A stretch of DNA of 64,000 bases. It comes from Nemophila menziesii (taxonomy: Eukaryota; Streptophyta; Magnoliopsida; Boraginales; Hydrophyllaceae). Location: the NCBI GenBank assembly GCA_029959085.1, contig JARWIR010000015.1, positions 8,865,017-8,929,016 on the forward strand, written 5' to 3'. Both the position numbers and the translations under genes were made by a program. Below, piece by piece: positions 12,936 to 24,215 of this stretch (position 1 is its first letter; each line of letters begins with the position of its first letter). Under the pieces are notes generated by a model. The model was not told the DNA's origin. It made no database searches and saw nothing but the letters and a program-made list of their open reading frames with translations.

Positions 12936-14527
12936 TGTTGCGGTTCCAGGTGTTATATAATTTGTTCACCTATAGAACTAGGACTCCCTGCAAGTGTACA
13001 AGTTGTCACAAAGTAAAAATTTGATAACTTAGAGTTACTGTTCCTCAAGGACTACTAAGATTGTAATAATTATGTTTATAATGTAATATAATGTAGAGTT
13101 GTAGGTAAAATAATATAATATAAATAATATTTGTTTGGGTTTTCAATTAAAGAACAAAATTGCAATTCAATATATATTAACTAAAGGCGCAAATATTAAA
13201 ATAATAAAATACTAAGAAATATGAAATTCAATAAGAAATATGCTTGAGTCTTGCGGATTATCCTACTAATCAACTATTAACTTGTTATTTGGTATAAGGG
13301 CATATTGGATTGTTCATATTAGTTGGGGATTCCGGTTTATCTAAGTCCCTGCCAGGATGACCCTAGCTATCTACCTTACACACCTGAGGTTATCACTCCA
13401 AGGGTCTTGTGTAGGATTAGTTCCCCTACGACTATGACTACCTAGCGGGCAAGACCTTTAGGTTCAATACCTTGCACTAATCGTTTATATACTATGTCCA
13501 GAATTCGAACCACCGACTTAAGGTGTAGCCAAAAATCTCAAACTACCCAATACTTGATCAAGGGAATGATAGAAATTTAAATTAATATATAAATCAATGG
13601 ATAAATATATGAATAAATATAAAATAATAGCAACCTTAATCAAATTAAACATTTAAATAACCCAAATACTCAATTAACATAGAATAATCAATAAGGGTTC
13701 ATACTCATTGCAAGCCTCAAGCATTGGAGGTTTAGTTCATAAAGATAAACTGGAAATTAAAGAAAACTGATGCTAAAACCATGTTTAAAAGCTAAAACAT
13801 AATAAATTGACCTAAAGAATTGCTCGAATTGGGTTCCGGATGGTTGAGAATGACAGAATTGGGTGAAACACCTCATCCTAATCTTCTCTTCTTCTCCAAA
13901 AACGTATTTTCCTTCTTTCCTCTTCAAAAATATGATGTCTAATGAATTGGGGGCTGGAAAAATAGCTTATATATGCTCCTAGAAACGTTTGGGCCCTCTT
14001 TAGGTTTGAAATTAGGTTTAGAAGGGGCCCAACCCGTTTTACTTAATGATATTTCTAGTTCAAACCACGGCGGGTGCAACTAGAAAACTTCTTCATCTTA
14101 ACTCTGAAATGACTTATGTCACTTTCCACGCGACCTTGACTTCAAGATCTATCCAAATCAAAGGAATCAGGTCCAAAACTCTCGCCAAAAAGTCGTAGTG
14201 TCAGAAACATTATGGTGCAAGAATCGTCTGGTAAACGCTCCAACTCCCCAAAGTGGCTCTAAGCTCAATTTCCGCTTTAACTTGATGTTATCTTGACTCT
14301 TTGACTTCTTCACCTCATCTCGGACTCTTGTATTAAGAATGTACCTAAAAGCTACACACTTAACACACAATGAAGGCGCAAAATCTCTATAAACAGTATT
14401 ATATCCAAAACTAGGAGTAAAAGTGTAACATGGCGAATAATAGGGGAAAATACCTCACTTAGTCCCAATAAACTCCCAAAATAATATCTCATGAATGGAT
14501 TTATTCATCATAAAAAGAGAGACATTA
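12936..14527 (-). repeat. Athila-like element, 3' LTR (left)
   Basis: It begins TGTTGCGGTTCCAGGTG and ends AGAGAGACATTA. The section from about 13500 matches 20700-21758 of the other LTR closely (TACTACCCAATA-type text, CCAACTCCCCAAAGTGG, TAAAAGCTACACACTT). The adjoining GAGATGGGCATCT on the minus strand is a plausible polypurine tract. Confidence 0.9.
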
Positions 14528-15111
14528 AGATGCCCATCTCAAAGTATTGTCGTACCGACAAAATGAAAAGAAAGAATAGAGTTTAGCAGGGTCTAAGTCC
14601 AAGAATCAAAGAAGAGAGAAGATAAAGACTGATCCTAGAGCTATAATAAATTAGTATCATGCAGTAATGTCAAAGAATTAATGTACAAGTATACTTATCA
14701 TACAAATAATCAACATAATAAAAATATCAAGAATGAAATTAGTTTCGCAATGCAAGCAGATATTTGTTTTCAATTAGCTTGATACAGTGGCTATAGGTTG
14801 TTCATTGGTCCTCCCATGTTGTCTAATAATCTACTAAATTACTTTTTATCAATTCAATCGTACATGACCAATCAACTAGAAATCTTGAGGTCTTAGGGTA
14901 TAGCGTAGGCTTAAGGTAGGATGTGATAAACATTTAGGGTAATTTAGAGTGGCTTTCGACCCTCTCCTCACTATCCATCAACTAATCACCCTAAAGCTTG
15001 AGTTTTCTCTCATAATCATGCTCACCCAACATGTTTGATGTTATAACATTGCATTTCCAATTCCTAACCAATATCAAAAGATGTCTAATGCCGGATTTTC
15101 CTTTATTCTTT

Positions 15112-15161
<50 letters not shown>

Positions 15162-16999
15162 TTTTTAAATTATTTTTCTCATTATTTCTTTTGACACTTT
15201 TTTATGTGAGTTCTTGTGTTGCTTATTTTCTTTTCTCAAATCCGACAGGGATTACAAAAAAGCGTACAATAAATAAAAACGAGATAAAATATCTACCCAC
15301 CCAATGTATGCCCTAATCATGTAAACCCACTACCCCAAACTCAAGCTCCAAGACAACTAGTCCTAGGCATGTGATTTTAGTGCGGGTCATATGGTCAAGT
15401 CCGAAAAACTAAAGTGTATAAGCTTACTAATTAGTTCCATCCCTAAGTACATGTTTGTATACAAGTATTTTAAGCAAAATATAAACAATTCAAAAGACAC
15501 ACTTCCTATCTATCATTAACACGTCTAATTTAAGCTTAATAGGTACATTATCTACATTCTACATCCATTACCTTATTATATACACTAAAAACAAAATAAA
15601 AACACATAAAATGGGGGTGGGAACTAAGGGTTCCCACCCTCAACTCAAAAGGTGAGTCATGACTTTCACGACTCGAAACAGACTTAGTAAAATTAAAAAC
15701 GAAACACATGATATACAAATGAAGAAAGGGTATAGAAGGGAGAAAATGTACCCTTCGAGGCAACTGCCTCGCATTGCTAACACACAAGGTAGGATGCGGT
15801 GCATTACTTACATACGCGCTTCTCGTATCACCACGATTTATTTTGCATTCCTCCTAATGTGGTATATACCAATCAATCCAAGAACTAAAGAACCATTTCA
15901 TATTTACCTTTTTATAAATTAGTTATGATTCTTCTTCATCTCCCCCATATGAATTAATATCTCCATTCTTCGTGTCATTTCCTTTCACCCTCAACTCAAA
16001 ATTATATCACACTAGAATTACCCCTTGAAGTGGCTGGATAAGGTAGCATTTGGAATGGGAAAGGTGTAAAGGTGATGTTTTCCTATATGGGTGTGATGTA
16101 ATTGTACTTGGGTCAAAGGGAATTAAAAAAGTTAAGGATAAAAGGTTGGAGAAATTCTGGCTTAAATCTCGATTTCTTGATGTTTTGGAGTGATTTGGGA
16201 TGGTTAATGTTGTTTGGAATAATGCAAGTATGCTTTTGGGTATGATATTATGTGATTTGGTGGTGTTTTTTATGATAGATGAATGTTGGGTTGAATCTCA
16301 AGTGGTGGTGAAAGGCTTGGGGAAAAATATGTTTGGATGCTAGGTCAAAGGAGGATAAGGTTTAAACCTTGTCTTTCTTTTCGGCGACGTGCGGTACACC
16401 ACACCTACTTTTTGGTATACAGCAGGTATGGTCTGACTTTCTCACCTTCTAACCTTCATAGAGTGAGATATCGTGGACACAGTTGTATGTCGCGATATGT
16501 ACAGTGTTGCGATAACTCGCCACGGTTCTTCATCTCGGGTTGTGGTATACCTCAAGTGTCGGGCAGTATTCTACACGTATCATGCTATAACTCCAAACTT
16601 TCTATCCAAATCGAGTGTGGACTGTAGTGGGCAGGGTTTTGACTTCTCCATTGAATATATCTCTAAAAAATATGTTGTTTAGGCTCAATAAAAAGTTAAT
16701 TCCGACACTTGAGCGCAAATTTCTAGCCTCTTGAAGTTTTCTCAATGCTGTCATCATCAGAGACATACGATATACCGCAGATACTTGTGGTACACCACAA
16801 GAAGCTACTTTTTTTCGGACCTTTGAGCACAAACTTTTGCACTTCTTTCACCCCAAACTCAATCCTTGACTTACATGTACATCAAAAACACTATATAGCT
16901 TTCTTATTAACTATAATATACACTAAAGCACATAAAATTAAGCTAATACACACTACTAAAATGACAACAAAACAACTAAAAATAGAATAAACTAATATA
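14528..16999 (-). other. Athila-like element, non-coding 3' region
   Basis: This interior lies between the integrase remnant and the 3' LTR. It holds a TA microsatellite and, around 16380-16810, repeated palindromic words such as GCGGTACACCACAC, TGTGGTACACCACAAG and TCGCGATATGTAC. Short frames here are rich in stops, and I recognise no protein. Athila/Tat elements often carry a long non-coding or ORF-poor segment in this position. Confidence 0.6.
15114..15160. repeat. (TA)n microsatellite
   Basis: An uninterrupted TA run of about 46 bases. Confidence 0.98.
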
Positions 17000-17345
17000 C
17001 AAATGGGTTTTGACCCTTATTGGCTTTTGCTTAACGTCGTTAAGCTCGACGGATTACCACACGCTGATTTTTTCTTAGCGTAGCCTTCCCAACAATGTGA
17101 GAGGCTCTTAACATCAACCACTCGGAACTTGCATCCCTTGATGGTCTTCACTCCCATAAACTCAATTTCCAATAATCTCTCGAAAACAACTTTAGTGACC
17201 ATGAACGGACCATTCCACGAATTCTTGTCTTGCGGGATTTGTTTGGGGGATCAGGGTATTTGATTAGTACTTCATCTCCTACACCAAACTCGTCCTCTTT
17301 CTTCTTTCTCATAGTTTATCTTGAAACCTTCTTTGAATTCTTCTC
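17000..17345 (-). pseudogene. Integrase C-terminal remnant, Athila-like
   Basis: The minus strand reads FGVGDEVLIKYPDPPNKSRK near 17250-17300. After a frameshift it gives GPFMVTKV, then a segment ending FRVVDVKSLSHCWEG. In gypsy integrases the C-terminal domain has the pattern (F)xxGDxVLL...RWxGPFxVxxV, and Athila relatives then end with F.VNG.RLK.Y. The match covers only the last part of the protein: no zinc-binding HHCC region or DDE core is present. The reading frame is broken at least twice, so the piece is dead. Its closeness to protease shows that the central pol segment was lost. Confidence 0.65.
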
Positions 17346-17559
17346 GACTTCCTTCAAATAATCAATGAATGGGTTCCATGTAAGCTTTAGAGGAGCAAAA
17401 AGTGGTGGTTTCTTTCCTTAGATCTTTCTCATCCATCCTTAAGGTTTCCACAACCTTGTTTGGTTCTTTATCCATATACTTAATGGTGTGAAAACGGTAA
17501 CAATCACTCTCAGAATTGGAAAATTTCATCGCCTCGAACACGTTGAATTTGCACTTTTC

Positions 17560-18290
17560 ATCTTGAACTCACATGATCAATTCACCATTCTATACATCAA
17601 TCAAAGTATGCCGCGTGGCTAAGAATGGTTGCCCAAAGATGATTGGTGCATTCTTATTCGTGTCGTAGTCAAGAATGATGAAATCACATGGGATGATAAA
17701 ATTACTTGCCTTGACGAGCACATCTTCTATCTTCCCTTCGGGATGGGTAATAGATCTATTAACCATTTGCAAGACCAAGGTGGTAGGTTTCACTTCCCCA
17801 ACCCTCAATTTCTCGAACAAGGATCTGGGCATAAGATTAATGCTTGCACCCAAATCACATAAAGCTCTCCCGGTCCATTCTCACCAATTGATTCCAGGAT
17901 CCTTCAACTTTGGTGGCAACTTGTTTTGGAAAATTGCACTACACTCCTACGGTTGATCAACCATTTCATTTTCAATGTATTTGCGTTTGTTGGATATCAT
18001 CTCCTTCATAAATTTTAGATATTTTGGCATATGTTGGATGGCTTCCACAAACGGAATTTAATTCACAACTCCTTCATCATGTCCACGAACTTCTCGTACT
18101 CTTTCTCATTGTCTGAATTGTAGACACGTGAAAGGAATGGTAGAGGAGGACAACTTTTGTACACAGCTATCTCTTTCTTCTTCTGTTCTACCGATGTCTT
18201 ATTAACATTCTCATCAATACTCACCGGCTCAACTCTTTCTTCAACTTTATCAACCCAATCCTCAACAATTACCTCATCTAAATTAGCTCT
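17560..18290 (-). pseudogene. Aspartic protease region of the Athila-like element
   Basis: The minus strand contains LGASINLMPRSLFEKL at about 17810-17860, which carries the D/L-G-A-S active-site segment of Athila-type proteases. It is followed by LVLQMVNRSITHPEG and IIFGQPFLATRHTLIDV at 17590-17650. Upstream (17860-18150) broken frames give SAIFQNKLPPKLKDPG and FVDMMKEL, the usual linker between gag and protease in this group. Downstream the frame continues as KCKFNVFEAMKF before the deletion. Stops and frameshifts separate the parts, so no complete polyprotein is encoded. The protein would mature the gag-pol polyprotein in an intact element. Confidence 0.85.
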
Positions 18291-18301
18291 TGAGATTCTT
18301 T

Positions 18302-19728
18302 CTATTTTGCAACCCCTACTTCATTAGGCTTAGCCAAAGGTGGATTTATTCCACTTTGAAGGTCGATTGTCTTACATGATTCATGACCACCATTAATTTC
18401 ACCATATTGTAACAATTCGACTACATTGTTCATACCTAGGCCTAGGTGTAGCGGATTAGCTTGTTGTTTATTTTCACAATGGGAGGCTTTTTGGTCGAAT
18501 CGATTTGACAACTTTTGAAACGCAATTGATTGCTCTTGTAATATTTCGTTAGTAACTGGTGCGGTCTCTTGTGTTATCACCATGAATGACTTTATAGTTT
18601 CTTTTTTCACTTCCATGTAAGATTTCAATAGTTATTGCATATTGGAAAAGAAGAATACTTGTGCATGTGATGACCCTGAACTTGGAGCTTGACTCCCATT
18701 ATAAGCATTATGAATTGATTGTTGAAGTGCTTTACCTCTAAAATATTGATCACACAAATAAAGATTTTGAGGTGTCGCTTGATAAATGGTATCTTAGGGT
18801 TGAGGCTGATATGAGTTTCCTTTATAAAAGGCCCCATTTGTAATTGTTTTCGAGATGATTACCTTGATTCTGGAAACATCCTTGATTTCCTATGGGATAA
18901 CCATGGATTTCATTTACAACCTTCACCTCGGATATCTTGCCTTGGATTCTTTCTTCAAGAATAATAGCAAGTTGATTTAATTGATCTTCCAACCGATAAC
19001 TCTTAGCATCCTCCTGTGCATTACCATGTTCATGCGATGTACCTTTCATGACTCGCAATGTAGGGAAACTTTTTTCATTATCTATTACTTTCTCCATAAA
19101 CATTATGGCTTGAATAGATTCATCGATACAAAACTACCACAATTGTGATTGTCGACTCTTAATCTTGAACTCTCATCAAGTTCCTTGTAAAACATTATTA
19201 GCTACATCAAATAAGTGTACCCATGAATATGGAACCTTATCAATTGTTGTTGGAACATTGTCCATGCTTCTCCTAGAGTTTCTCCAAATTTTTGTTTAAA
19301 GTTAGCAAGCTCTACTTGATCTTTTATCCTCGTGCTTGTCGGATAGAAAGGTTCAAGAATTGTACTTGAAGTGCATCCCAATTTGGGATTGTCTTGGCTG
19401 GTTGGCTATCTAGCCACTCACTTCCGCCTCCGGTTAGAAAAAATTGTAACATGAAATAATACATTTGTTCCCTTGTAACGCCTTGAGTGATGTAGGCCTC
19501 ACAAATTTGCATGAACTTCTGAATAGCTCGTACCAGATCTTTGTGAGCGGCTCCACTATAATTACCATAACTCGAGAATTGACTCAGCATACCATGGACG
19601 GGCATAAAACTAACTGCTTGAATGGTTGAAGGGCGAATCTGCAAAGGTTGAACTCTAAACGGAATGCTTTGAACTTTATACTTTTGACCATTTGGTGGAA
19701 CCCCTCCATTCATATTCAAGACTTCCAT
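18302..19728 (-). pseudogene. gag of the Athila-like element, broken
   Basis: The frame opens with MEVLNMNGGVPPNG at 19728 on the minus strand. A 134-residue stretch includes HKDLVRAIQKFMQICEAY, FLTGGGSEWLDSQP and NWDALQVQFLNL, matching the retrotransposon gag core (F..IC..Y...G......L..F...L...A..WL...P....W..L...FL). Further pieces at 18822-19103 and 18302-18628 carry the glutamine/asparagine-rich C-terminal gag region (GNQGCFQNQGNH, then IAFQKLSNRFDQ). Frameshifts and stops divide the gene at about 19320, 19110, 18820 and 18630. The product would form virus-like particles; this copy cannot make full-length protein. Confidence 0.85.
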
Positions 19729-20719
19729 TTTTATCTTCGGATTTATTTAATTTAACCTGTAAACTCTGTAAACACAAAACATAAAAAACACGTAAAACAA
19801 TAAAAAACAACTAAACACCAACTACAATATAAAACACAAAAACTACAGAGTTGTAGTCTCCGGTAGCGACGTCATTTACTTATTAAGGTTCCAGGTGTGA
19901 TATAATTTGTTCACATATGGAACTAGGACTCCATATGTAGTCTTCGGGGTGTCTAATTTTGAACATAGTATATAAATACTCAGCGCGAGGTACTGAACCG
20001 GAAGGTATTTCCCGCTAGGTAGTAATAGGGTTAAGGGAACTAATCCTACTCGAGACCCTTAGAGTGACAACCTCGGGTGCGTGAGGTAGAGAGCTAAGAT
20101 AAACTGGGCGGGGACTTAGATAAACTAGAAGCCCGACTAATATGAACAATCCAATTCTCCCTTATACCATATAACGAGTTAATAGTTGATTAGGAGGATA
20201 ACCCACAAGACTCAAGCAGATTTCTTATTGCACTACATATCTCCTTAGTATTTTAGTATTTTTATTATTTTCACCTTTATTTAATATTTATTTAATTACA
20301 ATTTATTCCTTTAATTGAAAACCCAAACAAATATTATTTATATTATATTATTTTACCTGCAACTCTACATTATATTACAATCTAAACATAATTATTACAA
20401 TCATTGTAGTCCCTGAGGAGCAATAACTCTAAGCTTATCAAATTTTTTACTTTGCGAAAACCCACACACTTGTGGGGAGTCCTAGTTCCATATGTGAACA
20501 AATTATATCACACCTGGAACCTTAATAAGTAAATGACGTCGCTACCGGAGACTACAACTCTGTAGTTTTTGTGTTTTATATTGTAGTTGGTGTTTAGTTG
20601 TTTTTTATTGTATACGTGTTTTTTATGTTTTATGTTTACAGAGTTTACAGGTTAAATCAAATAAATCCGAAGATAAAAATGGAAGTGATTGGAGCTATGT
20701 TCAAAATTAGACACCCCGA
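19725..20719. repeat. Inverted duplication of leader/LTR start, arms ~210 bp
   Basis: The left arm (about 19725-19933) runs from the gag start codon through the leader and the first 50 bases of the LTR. The right arm (about 20475-20690) is its reverse complement, ending in AAAATGGAAGTG. The spacer 19946-20474 is itself an inverted copy of LTR sequence equivalent to about 12975-13510. A 24-base inverted pair (start CGGGGTGTCTAATTTTG at about 19946, inverse at about 20696) marks the outer edge of the inverted block. The 5' LTR is therefore 1878 bp against 1592 bp for the 3' LTR. Confidence 0.9.
19857..19874 (-). promoter_or_regulatory. Putative primer binding site of the Athila-like element
   Basis: On the minus strand, a few bases after the LTR, the sequence TGACGTCGCTACCGG resembles the tRNA-Asp-type site (TGGCGCCGTTGCCGG) of Athila/Tat elements with four mismatches. 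A second, inverted copy lies in the right arm of the inverted duplication. Confidence 0.5.
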
Positions 20720-21758
20720 CTTAAGTTGCAGCCAAAATTCTCATACTACCCAATATTTTATCAAGGCGAAGATAGACAATTATAATTAATGTATAGATAA
20801 ATGGAATTAATATATAGATAAATGGAATTAATATATAAATCAATATAAAATAATAGCAACCTCAATCTAATTAAACATTTAAATATCCTAAATACTCCAT
20901 TAACATAAAAATAATCTATTAGGCTTCATACGCATTGCAAGCCTCAAGCATATGAGGTTTAGTACATAAAAATAAGCTAACAATTAAAGAAAACTAATGC
21001 TAAAATTATGTTTAAAAGTTAAAACAGAATAATATTGACCTAAAAGTTACTAGAATCGGGTTCCAAATGGTTGAGAATGATGGAATTGGGTGAAAACACT
21101 CTGACTGGTCTTATTTTCTTCTCTGGAATGTATTTGCCTCCTTTCCTCATCGAAAATATGATTTATAATGACTTGAGGGCTAAAAATATAGATTATATAT
21201 GCTTCTACAAACGTTTCAGCCCTCTTTAGGTGTAGGAAATTAAGTTTAGAAGGGGCCCACCCCGATTTACTTAACCAAATTTCTAGTTTAAACCACGACA
21301 GGTGCAACTAGCATAACTTATTCATCTTAAATCCTAATTGACTTTCGTCACTTGACATGCGACCCTGGCTTCAATCTGTCTCCAAATCAAACGGAATCAC
21401 GTCCAAAGCTCTCACCAAAAAGTCAAAGTGACAAAAACACTAAGGTGCAAGAATCTTTTAGTAAATGCTCCAACTCCCCAAAGTGGATCTTAGCTCAATT
21501 TCCGATTTAAATTTGGGTTCTCTTGACTCTTTGACTTCTTCTTCTCATCTTGAACCTTGTATCAGGAATGTACCTAAAAGCTACACACTTTACTCACAAT
21601 TAAGGTGCAAAATCTCTATAAACACTTTTATATCCAAAACTAGGAGTAAAAGTGCAATATAGCAAATAATAGGGAAAAATCCCTCACTTAGGCCTAATAA
21701 ACTCCTAAAATAATGTCTCGTGAATGGATTTATTTATCACAAAAAGTGAGAGACATCA
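19881..21758 (-). repeat. Athila-like element, 5' LTR (right), with internal inversion
   Basis: It starts TATTAAGGTTCCAGG (compare TGTTGCGGTTCCAGG at 12936) and ends GACATCA next to the GAGAG target duplication. From about 20700 to the end it is collinear with the other LTR. Between about 19933 and 20700 it has the inverted block described separately. Confidence 0.88.
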
Positions 21759-21763
21759 GAGAG

Positions 21764-21969
21764 CCATAAAGGCTGGAGAACAAAAGAATACTAGAGACTA
21801 CATTGTGAACTGAGTTAATGTTTAACACAATAGAATGAGGCCATATATATATATATAATTACTTGGTGAACAATAAAGGTAAGACTAAACTAATTAGGAA
21901 ATAAATACGATATAAAAATACACTAGTCTAATTATGTAATAATATATTATGGTAATAGTATATTTGACA
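21764..21969 (-). repeat. TRIM-like left LTR, second part
   Basis: It continues the LTR begun at 12876, with CCATAAAGGCTGGAGAA matching 22494 onward, and ends ATTTGACA. The Athila-like element lies between the two parts. Confidence 0.88.
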
Positions 21970-22426
21970 CCCCCTCAAACTCAAGTAGGTTGGATATAGA
22001 GCAACTTGAGTTTGAAATATGGATCGGTGATGACGTGTCTTGAGCCTTGTTGACTGAGAAAGGGACATGGTGACAATGCTGCTATGGTGGTGTGGTGGTT
22101 AGGTAAGCATTGAGAAATGTGAACCAAGAACTGAGTGTTGATTGAATTACTGAGATGAGGCCATTGAATGGCCTAACGAAAACATGAATCCTACGAGAGT
22201 ATTAAGATTTCGATTTTTACGAGAGGAATAAGATTGCGATTCCTACGTGAGGAATATATTGTAATCCTTGTAAGAGGAATAAAAAAAGAGTTATTTTTTG
22301 TATATATCTGTGCGGAAGCAATCGAAAAGATAAATAAAGAGAACCATAAATGGTGGAGATTGAGAACTTGCGGGAAAAAAACAATACGATAACGAGATAT
22401 CACTTTGGATTGTGGATCTGATACCA

Positions 22427-22564
22427 TGTGAGATATTTAAATAAGTAGAAGAGAAAAAAGAGAAATAATGTATTAATTTTGCGAGAGCCATAAAGGCTGG
22501 AGAATAAAATAATACTATAGACTACATTTTGTATTGAGTTGATGTTTAACACAATAAAATGAGA

Positions 22565-22602
<38 letters not shown>

Positions 22603-22698
22603 CTAATTACTTTGTGAACAAGAAAGGTAAGACTAAACTAATTAGAAAATAAACTAGTCTAATAAGGTAATAATAAATTATGGTAATAATATTTAACA
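22427..22698 (-). repeat. TRIM-like right LTR (5' LTR of the element)
   Basis: This is the uninterrupted 272 bp LTR, TGTGAGATATTT to TTTAACA, with an (AT)n run at about 22568-22600. The primer binding site lies directly to its left at 22414-22426. Confidence 0.88.
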
Positions 22699-22792
22699 AA
22701 AATAATTTTATATTTTAACCGTCAAAGAGTGTTTTTGTTTTTTTTTTTATTTTGAAATACATTTATTAGCGATCACTTGAAACAATAAACTT

Positions 22793-23031
22793 AAGGCCCG
22801 TTCGGGATTGTTTTTTAGAATAATCACTTGACATGATATTAGATCCATAAACATATTTTAGACTCTTAAAATCACTTTTAGGCTAAGCACTAGATAAGTG
22901 ATTTTTAAAATAATCACTTAAAGTAATTTTAGATATAAAACATTTTTAAATATTTTTTACAACTATTTTAATTTTAATCGAAAAACACTTTTAACTTTAA
23001 ATTAATCAATCACAAACGCGATCTTATCTAA
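22793..23031. mobile_element. MITE with GGCCCGTTCGGGATTG-like ends
   Basis: The left end reads GGCCCGTTCGGGATTG and the right end, inverted, reads ATCGCGTTTGTGATTG. It contains repeats of AATCACTT/AAAATCACTTTTA and no coding. Comparison with repeat A copy 1, which lacks it at the equivalent site (about 7275), supports insertion. hAT-type by its ends. Confidence 0.7.
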
Positions 23032-23049
23032 AACTTTTTATAACAATAC

Positions 23050-23107
23050 TGACCATATTATCGGTCACTACTGCTTTGTTCACTAAAGAGCCAAATTGTA
23101 GTAGTGT
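23050..23107 (-). other. CACTA-like terminus in repeat A copy 2
   Basis: Read on the minus strand the segment begins CACTACTACAATTTGGCTC and continues TTTAGTGAAC..AGTAGTGACCG, which closely fits the terminal and first subterminal motifs of plant CACTA transposons. The matching site in copy 1 is about 7335-7366. Confidence 0.55.
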
Positions 23108-24215
23108 ACATTTATATTGTCGTGAAATTTAAAAAACAAAAAAAAAATTGATGATTAATTCATATATATGCAAGCATCAATTACAAATACTCAATAATTT
23201 AATTTTTCTTCAAGCTTATGATGTCATTAAATACCATAATAAAGACAATCAAAGAAAGAAACATTCATTAAAAATTGTTGACAAAGGATTGTGGAAAATC
23301 AATTTTGTGATGGTGGGTGGTGGAAGAGGAAGAGTATCAGATAATTAATCAGAGAAAGACAGGATTTGGCGGGACACAATTGGCTTAATATAGGAGACAT
23401 ATAAAGTTTCGTGAACGTAGTTTTCCAATGCTTATACCAAAAGAAACGCGATAAGGAGACGGATTTTTTTGTGGCGGTGTTACCGCCTGAAAGGGCCGGT
23501 ATTGTGTCCAGTGAGGAGATGAACCTGGCATCAAGATGAATGGTTTTTTACTGAGGTCAGAGTTCTGGTGCATAATCGTTAATGGTGAAGTAAAATATTC
23601 GTGAGATGGGGATCGTGGTGGTGTTGTGCAATTAAAATTTTAATCTTGGAGTAAAATGGTAAGTAGATTTGAAAGGGTGTATTGTGAGAAAGAAGATGAC
23701 AGGATTACTGATCTTGTACGATGAAGAGCAAAATTTATTGTGGTGAACCTCCTTTTTTGATTGGTTTTGAATTGTGATGGAAAAAGAAATCTCACGTAGC
23801 ATGGTGTAAGATAATATGGTGCAGATGTGTTCATATTGTGTGTAGGAACTTTCTAGTGTGTCGCGGCGAACGAATGTCTGTGCACCGAGCTCTCTGATTA
23901 GCTGGAAAATGGGTATACTTTTGAGCAATAGTTTGACTGTGTTGACCAAGAATTGATTGGGTAATCACAGAGGATGAGCCTAGGATATTTTGACGCTCCA
24001 TATTTAACTTTGAGGTCTGTTTTATCAAATTACAGTTGGTGTTTGACCAAATCTCGATCGAGCATTGGTTGCATTGTTCGAATGTATCTAAGGTATTTTA
24101 ACACATGTGGCCTGTTTTTAGGCCAGTTTTATGAAATTCCACTTAAATGTGATGAAATATGGCATGCGTACGTTATATACATCTATTGTAAGGAAAAATT
24201 ACTTTGAAGCATACA

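Larger units (their letters stand above)
12936..21758 (-). mobile_element. Athila-like Ty3/gypsy element, non-autonomous, nested in the TRIM LTR
   Basis: The element starts TGTTGCGGTTCC and ends GACATCA, between two perfect GAGAG target duplications (12931-12935 and 21759-21763). LTRs are 12936-14527 and 19881-21758. Coding remnants lie on the minus strand in the order gag, protease and integrase C-terminus, so the 5' LTR is the right one. Protease is followed within about 250 bases by the integrase tail: reverse transcriptase, RNase H and the integrase core are deleted. Gag and protease sequence is of the Athila/Tat group. The 5' LTR has an internal inverted duplication. It is the youngest insertion in this nest. 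Confidence 0.9.
12876..22698 (-). mobile_element. TRIM-like non-autonomous copia LTR element, split by the Athila-like insertion
   Basis: The pieces are: left LTR part 12876-12935, the 8.8 kb insertion, left LTR part 21764-21969, interior 21970-22426, right LTR 22427-22698. Without the insertion the element is about 1 kb. The near target duplication is AAGAT (12871-12875) versus AAAAT (22699-22703). On the minus strand the 457 bp interior starts with a primer binding site, TGGTATCAGATCC (22414-22426), close to the initiator-Met tRNA site of copia elements, and ends with a purine tract (GAGTTTGAGGGGG) against the LTR. No gag or pol is present, so it must be mobilised in trans, as in TRIM/SMART families. 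Confidence 0.85.
22704..24215 (+). repeat. Repeat A, copy 2, third piece
   Basis: The homology to copy 1 resumes here (CCGTCAAAGAGTGTTTTTG at 22718 versus 7202) and continues through GCTTATGATGTCATTAAATA, AAAATATTCGTGAGATGGGG and GAAATATGGCATG to about 24215. A MITE (22793-23031) is inserted in this copy but absent from copy 1. Confidence 0.87.

Noticed and set aside
15548..15922. Overlapping 79-87 codon frames on both strands
   Set aside because: They lie in the non-coding 3' region of the Athila-like element and lack any domain; most likely chance frames.
16391..16810. Regulatory operator array (GTGGTACACCAC-like palindromes)
   Set aside because: The palindromic words are irregularly spaced and lie in a retrotransposon interior; nothing ties them to a regulator.
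19725..20719. A separate MITE with 210 bp inverted repeats inside the LTR
   Set aside because: Arms and spacer are the element's own leader and LTR sequence, so it is an internal rearrangement, not a foreign insertion.
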